Assembly (NCBI RefSeq): GCF_002483235.1
Contig: NZ_DLHN01000017.1
Span: 38,129 to 102,128 of the forward strand
DNA: 64,000 bases
DNA from: Pedobacter glucosidilyticus
Lineage (GTDB): Bacteria > Bacteroidota > Bacteroidia > Sphingobacteriales > Sphingobacteriaceae
Direction: 5' to 3'
The notes beneath the pieces are model-generated. The model saw nothing but the letters and a program-made list of their open reading frames with translations. It was not told the DNA's origin and ran no database searches. Of this stretch, positions 24,690-34,680 are shown piece after piece. Positions within the stretch are counted from its first letter, which is position 1. Each line of letters starts with the position of its first letter. A program made the position numbers and the translations under genes.

Positions 24690-25114
24690 TCACAGCATTC
24701 CTGCACTATTTCTTCTGCCTGTATTTTACTTGAACCATAAGGATCTTTAGCATTTAATGGATGAGACTCTTTGATCTCATTTCCTTAATCTAAACCATAT
24801 ACTGCAACTGAGCTGATAAAAACAAAAGATATGGGCAAAGATGGCGCCTGTTCTAAACCCTTTAATAAATTTTGAATACCCAATACATTTACATCAAAAA
24901 AACTCTTTCTTTTGTTGTGGTGTTTTTGGAACTGAATGCGCTTTTCCGGCTGACTGGATGACAATATCTGTAGAAGGCAATTGGGGATTTGGGAGGATAA
25001 ATCGCAAATGATATTTGAGTTTGTTCGACTAATAGTTATTTTATTTTCATTTTGAAATTCAATATTAACGTATTGACCAAAAAATCCAGAAGAACCAGTA
25101 AGAATTAATATCAT
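24690..25114 (-). pseudogene. Remnant of an NAD-dependent epimerase gene
   Basis: The N-terminal half of a paralogue of the 22235 epimerase. ILILTGSSGFFGQ, then FFDVNVLGIQNLLKGLEQAPS and FVFISSVAVYGLD are readable before a stop at 24785. Beyond it, in frame, KESHPLNAKDPYGSSKIQAEEIVQ continues to about 24690. In the middle (24900-24990) the DNA still encodes the SAGKAHSVPKTP segment in another frame, so there are at least two frameshifts plus a stop, and the C-terminal half is missing. It directly follows the GT2 gene at 25119. Confidence 0.85.
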
Positions 25115-25118
25115 AATA

Positions 25119-25868
25119 TTAAATAAAATATTTTCTTAATCCTGAGATAGCGTAGCTAGTAAAGTAATAGGCTGACTTAAAAATATTTAAGTGCTCAATG
25201 TTTCTATAGATGTTCCAAGTGTAGCTTGCGGCTTTCACTTTATTACTAGAAAGAGAATTAGACTGAACTCTATAAAACATTAATGGTTCGTTTAGACCAT
25301 AAGCTTTGGGTATAATTTTTAGTGCGTTTAGCCAAAATACAAAATCTTCATGACCAACCTTTATGAACCTTAACTTGCCAAGTATAGACCGTTTAAAAAG
25401 TGAAGAAGAACACGGAATAACATTATTATATAATAACTTTTTATAATTAACTTCTTTAGGAACGGTAATTATTTTCTTACTTATGCCTCCATTTTCATCC
25501 ATCTTTCTATATGAAGTATATGATAAAAAAAAGTTTCCATCTTGCATAAATTTGATTTGTTTTTCAAGTTTCAAGGGATGCCACAAATCATCCGCATCTA
25601 AAAACGCTATATATTCTCCAACAGCTACTTCTAACCCTTTATTACGAGATGCGAAAGTTTTTAAGTTAATATTATTTTTTAAAATTCTTATCCTACTGTC
25701 TAGTTTTGAGAAATCTATTAACATTTCAAGGGAATTATCGGTAGAACAATCATCTATAACAATCCATTCCCAATTTTTATAGGTTTGTTTTAATACTGAT
25801 TCAATAGTTTCCAAGAGGTATTTCTCAGCGTTATAGACTGGTGTAATGATTGAAATAAGAGAATCCAT
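25119..25868 (-). CDS. Glycosyltransferase family 2
   Basis: 249 residues. GT-A fold: SLISIITPVYNAEKYLLETI, WEWIVIDDCSTDNS, ASRNKGLEVAVGEYIAFLDADDLWHP with the DxD metal site, and YRKMDENGG. It transfers a sugar from a nucleotide donor to a growing polysaccharide repeat; donor and acceptor unknown. It is separated from the rest of the low-GC cassette by a 910-bp spacer and followed by the epimerase remnant after 4 bp. Confidence 0.92.
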   Translation of the reverse strand: MDSLISIITPVYNAEKYLLETIESVLKQTYKNWEWIVIDDCSTDNSLEMLIDFSKLDSRIRILKNNINLKTFASRNKGLEVAVGEYIAFLDADDLWHPLKLEKQIKFMQDGNFFLSYTSYRKMDENGGISKKIITVPKEVNYKKLLYNNVIPCSSSLFKRSILGKLRFIKVGHEDFVFWLNALKIIPKAYGLNEPLMFYRVQSNSLSSNKVKAASYTWNIYRNIEHLNIFKSAYYFTSYAISGLRKYFI

Positions 25869-26778
25869 TTAAATAATTTATTTAAAGATATTTTTTTAGA
25901 ATAGTGGAGCTTCCTCCGTTAATTAGTTTGACTTAATTTGGAATATACTGAATGTAATTAATTTAAATATATCATAAGAAGACTTTCAAAGTTATAACTG
26001 CTTTTTATCTTTCATTAATGATTTTGAAAATCCTTTTTTTCAAAAAGATTCTATGGATATATCAAAGAAAAACATAGACTAATGTACTTTAAGAGTATTT
26101 CCTAAATATGCTCTTTTATTACTATTTATAATATTCAAATTTATTGTTTGCTTTTCTATTAGATTTCTAATGATAAATTAAAAAAATACTTGATTTACGT
26201 AGGATTAGCATGCCAATACTAACTACAAACAAAATCTTATTTTTATAAAACGTCTTATCTTAGTTCTAAAAAAAGCTCCCAATCCTTTTAGAATGTGTTT
26301 TATTTTATTGTTTTCTTGTAAGGTTGTTAGAAGTGGGCTTTATTGCAACCCCTATTATTTTACTTGTCCCAATTCATCATATTTTACAAAATTAGTATGA
26401 AAAATATTTTTACCATATGATATTGTATAAGTAATAACTATATATCCACGTCCATAATAATTAAGAAGGTTTCCCGTAATGATATTTCCATTACAGAAAT
26501 ACTTAAAACTTATTTCTCTTCCTTTTAAAATCTTGATTTTACATTTTAAAATAATGTTTCTATAGTGTTATGCACTAGCACAATACTACCATAGATGTTT
26601 CTTATGGGGGTAGCAACATATTTTCACTTAACTAATTTATCTACAAAATTTTGAGTGCTTGTTTATTATTAAGATTATAATTCACAAAAGCACAAATTAT
26701 TATATTTTAACATATAGTTTTCGCTTTACAAAAACAATAAATAAAAAAGAAAAAACATATTTAATATTAGTTTTCCCA
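25869..26778. other. 910-bp AT-rich spacer without an intact gene, possible ORF remnant
   Basis: Very AT-rich and interrupted by stops in all frames. On the minus strand 26567-26355 stays open for 70 codons without an ATG and reads KIKILKGREISFKYFCNGN, then YYGRGYIVITYTISYGKN and NFVKYDELGQVK, a composition like real protein. It may be the tail of a deleted gene in the polysaccharide cassette. Nothing else identifiable. Confidence 0.5.
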
Positions 26779-28029
26779 TTAAATAAGTATATTCTTATAT
26801 ATAGTTGAAATTTTCTCAGAATAACATTTAAGATCTAAACTTTTAATTTTTTCCCTAACTAAATCGAATGATTTTGAAGTTGTTTCATAGGAAGCAAGAG
26901 CCTTTAATATTTGATTACTTAAGTCTTGCGAATTATCATTTTCAAATGTGTGACCTAATGCAATCCATTCAACCATTTCTTTCATACCACCATGATTAGT
27001 TACTATAGGCACAACATTAGAAGCTACAGATTCAAAAACTAACATTGATGCAGTCTCATAACATTTTGATGGAAGAACAGATACTTTTGCTTTATTTAAA
27101 ATTATTTTTAAAGACTCTTGTCTTACGAATGGAACGAACTCAACTATATCCTCAATGTCAAAATCTTTGACTAACTTTATTAACCTTTTTAATTCTAAAC
27201 CTTCGCCAATAATTTTGAGCCTAATATTAAAGTGATTTAATTTTAATAAATAAAAAGACTTTATAAGTACATCAATGTTCTTTTCATTTGAAAGTCGACC
27301 GAAGTAAACAACCAAATTTTCTTTCATCCCATAATCAAATTCATCACTTATGGATTGATTGATAAATATATCAGGTAATGGATTTTTAATAGAACTAATA
27401 TTACTAATCAAAAGTCTATATTGTCCCATTTGAGCTTTTAAAAATTCTGAAGGTGTAATCCATTTATCTATTATTCCCTTATTTATATAATAACTAGCTA
27501 AAAGTGAAGTTATACCCTTTCCGATGGAGTGAATAAACCCACCTCTACTACAGCCACGGTAAAATATTTTTGTTTTAAATGTTGAGTTTGAGCAATCAAG
27601 GCATTTGGTTTTTTTTTTATAATCATATGCAGCATGATGAGAACAAAGATATTCGAAAGTATGTACAGTGTGTATAACCTTTATCTTTTTGTTATTATTT
27701 TTGTAAACCTTAATAGCTTTAAGTATAGAAGGGGATAAATTACCATAATTTTGAAGATGAATAATATCTGGTTTTTTTTCATTCAGAAAGCTCAACAAGA
27801 TTCTGAAATTATGGAACGAGAAAATCTGAGATAATAAAATTCTCAATTTGCTTTTATTCCTCTTATTTTTAAAGTCTACATCAACACTAAATCCAAGAGA
27901 AGAATCTGAAATGCAACCAACTAAATGGGTGTTTTCAATGTCAAATCTTTTTAAAGCAGTAATAGTATCTCTAAAAACTGATTCTGCACCCCCACCGTGA
28001 GCTTTTTCTGATAAATGAAGTATTTTCAT
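26779..28029 (-). CDS. Glycosyltransferase family 4
   Basis: 416 residues, GT-B fold. The N-terminus KILHLSEKAHGGGAESVFRDT is the GT4 glycine-rich start. A cysteine-containing insert (HTFEYLCSHHAAYDYKKKTKC, CSRGG) is typical of one GT4 subfamily. The C-terminal donor domain has VVYFGRLSNEKNIDVLIKSF, IIGEGLEL and VLPSKCYETASMLVFESVAS, giving the E-x7-E-like motif. It overlaps wzy by 4 bp. Donor sugar unknown. Confidence 0.9.
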   Translation of the reverse strand: MKILHLSEKAHGGGAESVFRDTITALKRFDIENTHLVGCISDSSLGFSVDVDFKNKRNKSKLRILLSQIFSFHNFRILLSFLNEKKPDIIHLQNYGNLSPSILKAIKVYKNNNKKIKVIHTVHTFEYLCSHHAAYDYKKKTKCLDCSNSTFKTKIFYRGCSRGGFIHSIGKGITSLLASYYINKGIIDKWITPSEFLKAQMGQYRLLISNISSIKNPLPDIFINQSISDEFDYGMKENLVVYFGRLSNEKNIDVLIKSFYLLKLNHFNIRLKIIGEGLELKRLIKLVKDFDIEDIVEFVPFVRQESLKIILNKAKVSVLPSKCYETASMLVFESVASNVVPIVTNHGGMKEMVEWIALGHTFENDNSQDLSNQILKALASYETTSKSFDLVREKIKSLDLKCYSEKISTIYKNILI

Positions 28030-29309
28030 TCTATAGATTTTTTTATATTTATTTTCCTATCTAATATAAATGAAAAACATATCCAAAATAGTATAATTTG
28101 TGTTATTGGTAAAAAACCAATAACCTCTCCTTTGTAATGAATCACCATTAAATAGGTCAAAATTATTCCGAAGAATAAAAAGTCACTTTTTGATTGTCTT
28201 GGATTAAATTTATAATTCGAAATTATTATTTTAAAAGCAGTTCTAAAAAACTGCAATTGATAAAAAATAAAAACAAATAAACCAAAAACACCGTAAAACA
28301 ATATTTGCCTCATGTATCCAGCGTCCGTTTCCATATAATATAATCCATTTTCTTGCAAATATTTTCCATCTCCAAGTAGAAATGTCTTCCAACTTATTGG
28401 AAAATACATTGTACTTAAAACATCTGTAGATTCTGTACTAAATTTACCCTCATCCATATAATTATAAATAAATTCAAAAGCGAAAGGTAATAGAGTTTCA
28501 CCTATTAACTCCTTTGACGAGGCAGGAATAAATAAATAAATAATTAATGCAAATGCAGTAATCAAAAATAATAGCTTTAGAAGACTCCTTAATCTTTTTC
28601 CAAAAGAACGATAATTAAATAGGTAAAGAACTACTGCAAAGCTGAATCCTACAAAACCTGTTCTACCCGCAAAGAATGTCCCTACAAATAATACTAAAAA
28701 TACAATGCTATTGATAGTATTAAATTTAGCTCCTTTTTTATCTAATATATTTTTTATAAATAATATATAAACCAAGCCATAAGCAGCTGATAAATCAAAA
28801 AAAGGGTTACCTGATAAGGCCAAAGCTCTAATTCCACCAAACTCTTTATCAGTAATACTTTCTTTTTGAAAAAAATTAATAAAATTCCTTATTTGAATAT
28901 TTGAAAATGCAAAGCATTGAATGACGGATTGTAACAAGAAGGCTAAAATCAAAAGTTCCAGTATTTCATAGAAACGAGAATTCGAGTCTTCACTACATAA
29001 TATTGGAAATGAAAATAAAGCAACCGTTAATAAAAACAATTGTAAGGCAAGGACTTTTATAATATTAAAATCGAAAGTTCTGTGTAACAGAGCAGGGATA
29101 AAAGATAATACGATGATAAAAAGTAGAGATAAGAGTATAGTGAATACATACTTTTTAGAAAAAATCCTTATTAGTTCATTAAGCTTTTTATTATCATATA
29201 TATAGACAGATAGAGAAATAAGAAATGCTAATATAGCTGAATTATAAACTACAGGAATTGGAAAATTAAACAGAATAAAAAAAACTATTATAACCCTAAT
29301 AATTAACAT
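28026..29309 (-). CDS. O-antigen/capsule polymerase (Wzy-like) membrane protein
   Basis: 427 residues, almost entirely hydrophobic, with ten or more predicted membrane helices. There is a long periplasmic loop around residues 265-330 (PASSKELIGETLLPF, STESTDVLSTMYFP) and the motif LSGNPFFDLSAAYGL, where Wzy polymerases carry loop residues. Sequence is weakly conserved in this class, so assignment rests on topology and on its place among glycosyltransferases and next to a Wzx gene. A WaaL-type ligase is the main alternative. Confidence 0.75.
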   Translation of the reverse strand: MLIIRVIIVFFILFNFPIPVVYNSAILAFLISLSVYIYDNKKLNELIRIFSKKYVFTILLSLLFIIVLSFIPALLHRTFDFNIIKVLALQLFLLTVALFSFPILCSEDSNSRFYEILELLILAFLLQSVIQCFAFSNIQIRNFINFFQKESITDKEFGGIRALALSGNPFFDLSAAYGLVYILFIKNILDKKGAKFNTINSIVFLVLFVGTFFAGRTGFVGFSFAVVLYLFNYRSFGKRLRSLLKLLFLITAFALIIYLFIPASSKELIGETLLPFAFEFIYNYMDEGKFSTESTDVLSTMYFPISWKTFLLGDGKYLQENGLYYMETDAGYMRQILFYGVFGLFVFIFYQLQFFRTAFKIIISNYKFNPRQSKSDFLFFGIILTYLMVIHYKGEVIGFLPITQIILFWICFSFILDRKINIKKSIE

Positions 29310-30345
29310 TAAATTTATCTTTTAATATATTTCTGAAACCCAAGAATGTATATTTAGAAAATAATTTTAAAATGCCATTGCATGTTAAATAAGCCTTAGA
29401 ATAAATTATAAAAACTATAACTCTTTCTCCAAAATAGCTTTTCAATTTATCAACATCTAATTTTGTTTCAGAGGTTAAAGAGTTAATAATTTTCTCAAAT
29501 ATATTGATTAAGATAGAAGGATTTTTACCTATAATGTTAGTAACATAAGGTAGTTGAGCTCTGTTCATACTACAAGTATAAATCAATTGTTCTGTCTCGT
29601 TTAAGTTTATATTAAATTTATTTAAGAAATCTTTATGAATTTTAGAAGCAATTTTTCTCCTTTCAATAAGATTTTTTTCAGCCAATCTTGTTTCGCTACT
29701 TTCTAAAATTCGATATTTCAACAACACTTCTGGTAAATTAGCTCCCTTTGTCTTATCAAGTATATCTATCCACATTTTGTAGTCTTCCGATCTATAGAAT
29801 ATGCTATTATAAAAACAATTATTTTCAATTAACACACTCTTACGTATCATAACTGTAGGATGAAAAAAAGGGGATCCCACAAATAAGTAGGCTCGAATCT
29901 CAGAATCACAAACAGGTAATTTCATAATATTTCTAGAATCTTTAGAACTAGAAATTACTTCTATGTAGGATCCTAGTAATCCGATTTCACTATTGAGTTC
30001 TAAAAATGAAACTTGTTTAGCTATTCTATCAGTTGAAGATATATCGTCTGCATCCATTCTCGCAATATATTTACCTTTAGATAGTCTTATTCCAATATTT
30101 AAGCATTCAACTAATTTCAAATTGGTTTCATTCTTTATATATAGAATTCTATCGTCTTTTAACTGAAGTGACTTTAAAATTTCTCCTGTTTTATCTGTGG
30201 AACAATCATCAATTACAATAATCTGTAATGTTTGATAAGTTTGATTAATTATTGAACTAACAGCTTCATACACAAAATCTTCTGCATTATAACAAGGTAT
30301 GATTACAGAAACTAATATCTTCTCATTATTATGACCACTTAACAT
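29296..30345 (-). CDS. Glycosyltransferase family 2
   Basis: 349 residues. LVSVIIPCYNAEDFVYEAV, LQIIVIDDCSTDKTGEIL, LNIGIRLSKGKYIARMDADDISS with the DxD-type ADD, and SYIEVISSSKD mark the GT-A domain in the first 220 residues. The remainder is helical and may be membrane-associated. It overlaps wzy by 14 bp and the acyltransferase by 17 bp, so it is tightly coupled in the cassette operon. Confidence 0.9.
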   Translation of the reverse strand: MLSGHNNEKILVSVIIPCYNAEDFVYEAVSSIINQTYQTLQIIVIDDCSTDKTGEILKSLQLKDDRILYIKNETNLKLVECLNIGIRLSKGKYIARMDADDISSTDRIAKQVSFLELNSEIGLLGSYIEVISSSKDSRNIMKLPVCDSEIRAYLFVGSPFFHPTVMIRKSVLIENNCFYNSIFYRSEDYKMWIDILDKTKGANLPEVLLKYRILESSETRLAEKNLIERRKIASKIHKDFLNKFNINLNETEQLIYTCSMNRAQLPYVTNIIGKNPSILINIFEKIINSLTSETKLDVDKLKSYFGERVIVFIIYSKAYLTCNGILKLFSKYTFLGFRNILKDKFNVNY

Positions 30346-30958
30346 TTTCTTTTATTAATTTAGCAGGTACGCCTCCTACCATTGAGAAAGGTTTAACATT
30401 TTTATTTACTAATGCTCCAGCTGCAATTATAGCTCCCTCTCCAATCACTACCCCTTTTAGTATGGTCACATTCATACCAATCCATACATTATTATGTATT
30501 AAAATAGGTTGCTCTGCTTTGTGAGTAGAGTTTAAAATATTATGGTTATCACTATCCCTTATAGAAACATTTTCTGATATATACACATTTTCTCCTATTT
30601 CAATCCTTTTGTAACAACTAATATTACAGTTATTATTTATATAGCCACTTCCTAAAATCAATTCTGCATTGGGATTAATATATATTCTTGCTCCTGAGTA
30701 TATTTTGAACCTTCCTCTAACATGAATAAACGAATTTTTGGACATATATAAAAATGAAGAAAAAGGCTCTCTTTTGTTCCATGCTAAAAAAAACAAAAAA
30801 TCCCTAGAAACTACAATACGTGATGTTTTATGAATACTAAAGGATAATTTACTGGCAACTATTACACGAAAAAACTTATCTTTATTACGTTTTGTTAGAA
30901 AATTTAATAATGCTGTTTTGAATATAAAAATATTTGATTTGATAATCTTGTTAATCAT
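30329..30958 (-). CDS. Left-handed beta-helix acyltransferase
   Basis: About 209 residues. Hexapeptide repeats run from IYINPNAELILGSGYINNNCNISCY through IGENVYISENVSIRDSD, NNVWIGMNVTILKGVVIGEGAIIAAGALV and PFSMVGGVPAKLI, the DapH/LacA/CysE-like signature. It probably O-acetylates a sugar of the repeat unit. The start at 30958 is preferred over 30985: it gives the 8-bp ATGATTAA overlap with the preceding glycosyltransferase stop and removes an unusual leader. Confidence 0.85.
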   Translation of the reverse strand: MINKIIKSNIFIFKTALLNFLTKRNKDKFFRVIVASKLSFSIHKTSRIVVSRDFLFFLAWNKREPFSSFLYMSKNSFIHVRGRFKIYSGARIYINPNAELILGSGYINNNCNISCYKRIEIGENVYISENVSIRDSDNHNILNSTHKAEQPILIHNNVWIGMNVTILKGVVIGEGAIIAAGALVNKNVKPFSMVGGVPAKLIKENVKWS

Positions 30959-32147
30959 AAGCCGTAATTTTTTTGACACACTCAAGGTAATTTAGCGCAA
31001 AATCATCTAATAAAAAATATTTATTATATATATCAAAATTAATCTTCTCTAAGAAGCTATTTTCTAATTTTGATTTACTAGCTATGAAATTTATTTTATT
31101 AACTGCATCGTTAACATTTTCTTTTTTAAAAAAGAAAATTCCAGAATCTTTGTAATTCGAAAAGAATCTATTGCCACCAGTTTCGCTTAATAATAGTAGT
31201 TTACCTAGCGACAAAACTTCTATTAAAATTAAATCAAAAAAAGTTTCTCTGTTAGGCAAAATAAATAAATTTCCAGCTGAGATATAAGAATGAGGGTCCG
31301 AAGTCCAGCCAACTTCTATCCATCTAGAGTTTTTGAGACCACAAATAGGTTCTTCTTTACCAAGTATTAAAAAATAAACATCTTTTATTTTTTCATTCTC
31401 TAAAATATTTTGCGCTATTTCTTTCAGTAAATCGTAACCCTTTACATAATTATGTCTTCCGGCATAAACAATTACAAACGCATCGTTTGGAATATTTAAA
31501 CTTTCTCTTATTTGAATATTATCCTTCTTGACAGATGCCTCAGGTGAGGATGTTAAAAAATACCCAATTTTTTTATTTTTAATGATTTCACTAAAATTCT
31601 TCCAGGTATTGAAATATGGCTCCAAAGCTTCTTCGCAAGGGAATACTAAAGCATCGGCATTTTTAAAAGCAAATTCATCTATAGCCAATAGTTTTTTAAA
31701 AACATTGTTCCAAATTTTACCTACACTAGTTTTTAATACATCTTCTATATACTCTAAGTGATAAGCTTTTGGTGAATGAGTTGTTAAAATTATCTTTCCA
31801 CTATAATTTTTTTTTAGATATGGGTAATATTTATATAAATCAAATGTCGAATGGAAATGTATAATGTCATATTTATCTAATTTAATTTTATCTAAATAAT
31901 TATATTCATTACGCTTATTTAGTTTATATATTTGATATAATGCTACTAAATTAGGGTTTAATCCTCCAACAAATTTTATCTTCAAATTCCGTATTGAAGA
32001 ATAAACAACTTTCTCATCATTTAGATAATCAGATAAAAAATCAATTGAAAGATTATTTTTTAATATCGACTTCCTAAGATTATAAAGATAAGTAGGAGGG
32101 CCTCCATTTCTTTCAGAAAGTTTATGATAAAAGATTAATATTTTCAT
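30951..32147 (-). CDS. Glycosyltransferase family 4
   Basis: 398 residues. The N-terminus KILIFYHKLSERNGGPPTYL and DIIHFHSTFDLYKYYPYL belong to the acceptor domain. The donor domain shows AFVIVYAGRHNYVKGYDLL, FLILGKEEP, AGNLFILPNRETFFDLILIEVLSLGKLLL with the conserved Glu pair region. It overlaps glf by 4 bp. Sugar specificity cannot be read. Confidence 0.9.
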   Translation of the reverse strand: MKILIFYHKLSERNGGPPTYLYNLRKSILKNNLSIDFLSDYLNDEKVVYSSIRNLKIKFVGGLNPNLVALYQIYKLNKRNEYNYLDKIKLDKYDIIHFHSTFDLYKYYPYLKKNYSGKIILTTHSPKAYHLEYIEDVLKTSVGKIWNNVFKKLLAIDEFAFKNADALVFPCEEALEPYFNTWKNFSEIIKNKKIGYFLTSSPEASVKKDNIQIRESLNIPNDAFVIVYAGRHNYVKGYDLLKEIAQNILENEKIKDVYFLILGKEEPICGLKNSRWIEVGWTSDPHSYISAGNLFILPNRETFFDLILIEVLSLGKLLLLSETGGNRFFSNYKDSGIFFFKKENVNDAVNKINFIASKSKLENSFLEKINFDIYNKYFLLDDFALNYLECVKKITAYD

Positions 32148-33247
32148 TTTTGTATTTTCTTTGTTACAGTAAGTGCGGAAGCTATTACTTGATGCATATC
32201 ATAATATTTATATTCCGCTAATCGCCCGCCAAAAATTACATTTTCTTCAGTCTCAGATAATATTTTATATTTCTTATAAATCTCCGTGTTTTTAATATCA
32301 TTTATTGGATAATAGCTTTCTTTACCTAAAGACCACTCGTCAGGATACTCCTTAGTAATCAAAGTTCGATTCTGAGTTCCAAATTCAAAATGCTTATGTT
32401 CTATTATTCGAGTATAAGGCACTTCTCTTTCAGTATAATTAACTACAGCATTACCTTGAAAATTATCTAACTCTAATAATTCATGCTCAAATCTCAAACT
32501 TCTATACTCGAGTTCGCCAAATCTAAATTGATAAAATTCATCAATCTTTCCTGTATAAACAATATTAGTTGCAAGAGCATCCAATTCATATTTTTCCTCA
32601 AAATAATCAACATTAAGCTTTATTTCAATTCCCTCTAATAGACCATCAATTAATTTATTATAGCCTCCAATCGGGATTCCTTGATATTTGTCATTAAAAT
32701 AGTTATTATCGAAGTTAAATCTAACAGGTAATCTTTTGATAATAAATGCCGGTAAATCTTTAGCATCACGTCCCCATTGTTTTTCAGTGTAACCTTTAAT
32801 TAGTTTTTCATAAATATCCGTTCCTACTAATGAGATAGCTTGTTCTTCCAAATTCTTAGGCAATGTTATATTTAAATTTTCGCATTGACTACGGATTTTT
32901 TCTTTTGCTTCACTTGGTGTAATTGTTCCCCAAAGTTTATAGAACGTATTCATATTAAAAGGTAGATTATATAATTCGCCCTTATAATTAGCTAGAGGCG
33001 AGTTCGTATATCTATTAAATTCCACAAACTGATTAACGTAATCCCATATCATTTTATCATTAGTATGAAAAATATGCGCCCCATATTTGTGAACATTAAT
33101 TCCTTCAATATTTTCACAATATACATTTCCTCCTTTATGAGATCTGCGGTCAATAACTAAACAGGTCTTATTTATCTTTTTCATTTCATGAGCAAACACA
33201 GCACCAAAGAGACCACCACCAACAATCAAATAATCATACTTTTTCAT
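32144..33247 (-). CDS. glf: UDP-galactopyranose mutase
   Basis: 367 residues. Makes UDP-galactofuranose from UDP-galactopyranose with reduced FAD. The FAD-binding YLIVGGGLFGAVFAHEM, INVHKYGAHIFHTNDK (active-site His), FNMNTFYKLWG, GYTEKQWGRDAKDLP and the C-terminal VIFGGRLAEYKYYDMHQVIASAL are all family motifs. It indicates galactofuranose in the surface polysaccharide. Overlaps wzx by 14 bp. Confidence 0.95.
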   Translation of the reverse strand: MKKYDYLIVGGGLFGAVFAHEMKKINKTCLVIDRRSHKGGNVYCENIEGINVHKYGAHIFHTNDKMIWDYVNQFVEFNRYTNSPLANYKGELYNLPFNMNTFYKLWGTITPSEAKEKIRSQCENLNITLPKNLEEQAISLVGTDIYEKLIKGYTEKQWGRDAKDLPAFIIKRLPVRFNFDNNYFNDKYQGIPIGGYNKLIDGLLEGIEIKLNVDYFEEKYELDALATNIVYTGKIDEFYQFRFGELEYRSLRFEHELLELDNFQGNAVVNYTEREVPYTRIIEHKHFEFGTQNRTLITKEYPDEWSLGKESYYPINDIKNTEIYKKYKILSETEENVIFGGRLAEYKYYDMHQVIASALTVTKKIQK

Positions 33248-34679
33248 ATTTACAATATTTTTTTACAAGATTTAAAGTTTCTAGTGCTAGTGATGTTTTT
33301 AAAATAAACAGGTTAGTAATTACAAATGTTAATCCAATAAGAGATACTGCAAAGAGTCCAAAAACTACATCAGAATAAAAATGTTTTTCTATTATGAAAC
33401 AGAATATTGCAGTTGGACAATAAAGTAAAAAATGTACACCTATTATTTTAATTGGTTGCTGGATATTAATTACTTTTTTTGCTAATAAGTAAGTAGAAAC
33501 TGTAACCACTATTTCACTAAACACATTTGCTAACGCAGCCCCCTTTTCAGCAAACATTGGAATAAGTAGAAAATCTAAAATCAAACTACAAATTGTTCCA
33601 AACGTAACACACTTTAACAACTCCTTATCTTTGCCTAATGGTGTTAAAATTTGCATGCCATATAAGTTTGATAAACCTATTAATAAAGCTAAAGAAGACA
33701 TAATTTTAATTGTAGCATCAGCATGTAGAAATTCAACACCTCCAAACAGCATTATTAAAGGTTTAGAACAAATAAATAAGACAAATGTTACAGGAACACC
33801 TATCATGATTACAAAATCAGTTGATTTTTTAATTAAACCCTTGAACTGATTGAAATCTTGATCGTGAGCAGCTTTCGTAAGCTTAGGTATTAAAACTGTA
33901 CCTAAGGCAACTACTATAACCAAAGGAACCTTATTCAGCCTTATGGAAAGAGCATAATATCCAACAATTTCAGCCTCTTTATAGAATCCAAGAATAATTG
34001 TATCTATCAATACATAAAGACTAACGGCTACTGTAGTAGAAAAGATGTAAAGTAGAGGTTTTAGATGCCTTATCAAATCCAAATTAATTAAATGAATAGA
34101 TATTTTACTTCTTAGATAAAAAAGATTAATTATATTATTGAATAGGAGTAATAAGACATTAAGCGCAAAATACCAAAATACATCAGTTTTAGTTTTAACC
34201 AAGAGAAAAAGTAGAGCTACAAAAATTAATTTAATTAAAATACTACGAATAGCAATAAATTTAAATTCACTTAACCCATTAAAAAACCATTCTATTGACA
34301 AAACATTTGAGAAAATATAAAATATTCCCAAGAGATAAATTGTTTTATAATCATTAAATTCTAAAACGTTAAAAATAATTATACAATAGAAAATTATACA
34401 AATTAGGGTAGTTATTAAATGAATAATCAAAATTTCGAAAAAAATTTTACTTCTTTTAAATAAATCGTGTGAAACTTTAGATATTTCTCGAATTCCATAA
34501 ATTGGAATACCAAGCGCTGCAAAGAGCATGAAGTACCTACAAAAATTCTCAGCAAATGAAACAACTCCAATACCTTCAGGACCTAAAATTCTAGAAGCAT
34601 AAGGGAACGTCAAAAGTGGAAATAGAACTATCGATAAAGAATTTAAAATATTAAAAAAAAGATCTTTACTAACTTTCAT
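33234..34679 (-). CDS. Wzx-type polysaccharide flippase
   Basis: 481 residues, about twelve to fourteen membrane helices. The N-terminus NSLSIVLFPLLTFPYASRILGPEGIGVVSFAENFCRYF matches the oligosaccharide flippase/MATE-type MOP superfamily start. It exports the lipid-linked repeat unit to the outer face of the inner membrane. Next to wzz upstream (1-bp gap) and glf downstream. Confidence 0.9.
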   Translation of the reverse strand: MKVSKDLFFNILNSLSIVLFPLLTFPYASRILGPEGIGVVSFAENFCRYFMLFAALGIPIYGIREISKVSHDLFKRSKIFFEILIIHLITTLICIIFYCIIIFNVLEFNDYKTIYLLGIFYIFSNVLSIEWFFNGLSEFKFIAIRSILIKLIFVALLFLLVKTKTDVFWYFALNVLLLLFNNIINLFYLRSKISIHLINLDLIRHLKPLLYIFSTTVAVSLYVLIDTIILGFYKEAEIVGYYALSIRLNKVPLVIVVALGTVLIPKLTKAAHDQDFNQFKGLIKKSTDFVIMIGVPVTFVLFICSKPLIMLFGGVEFLHADATIKIMSSLALLIGLSNLYGMQILTPLGKDKELLKCVTFGTICSLILDFLLIPMFAEKGAALANVFSEIVVTVSTYLLAKKVINIQQPIKIIGVHFLLYCPTAIFCFIIEKHFYSDVVFGLFAVSLIGLTFVITNLFILKTSLALETLNLVKKYCKYEKV

Positions 34680-34680
34680 T

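Noticed and set aside
26355..26567. A real small gene in the 910-bp spacer
   Set aside because: The open stretch has no usable start codon and is bounded by stops, so it is noted only as a possible remnant.
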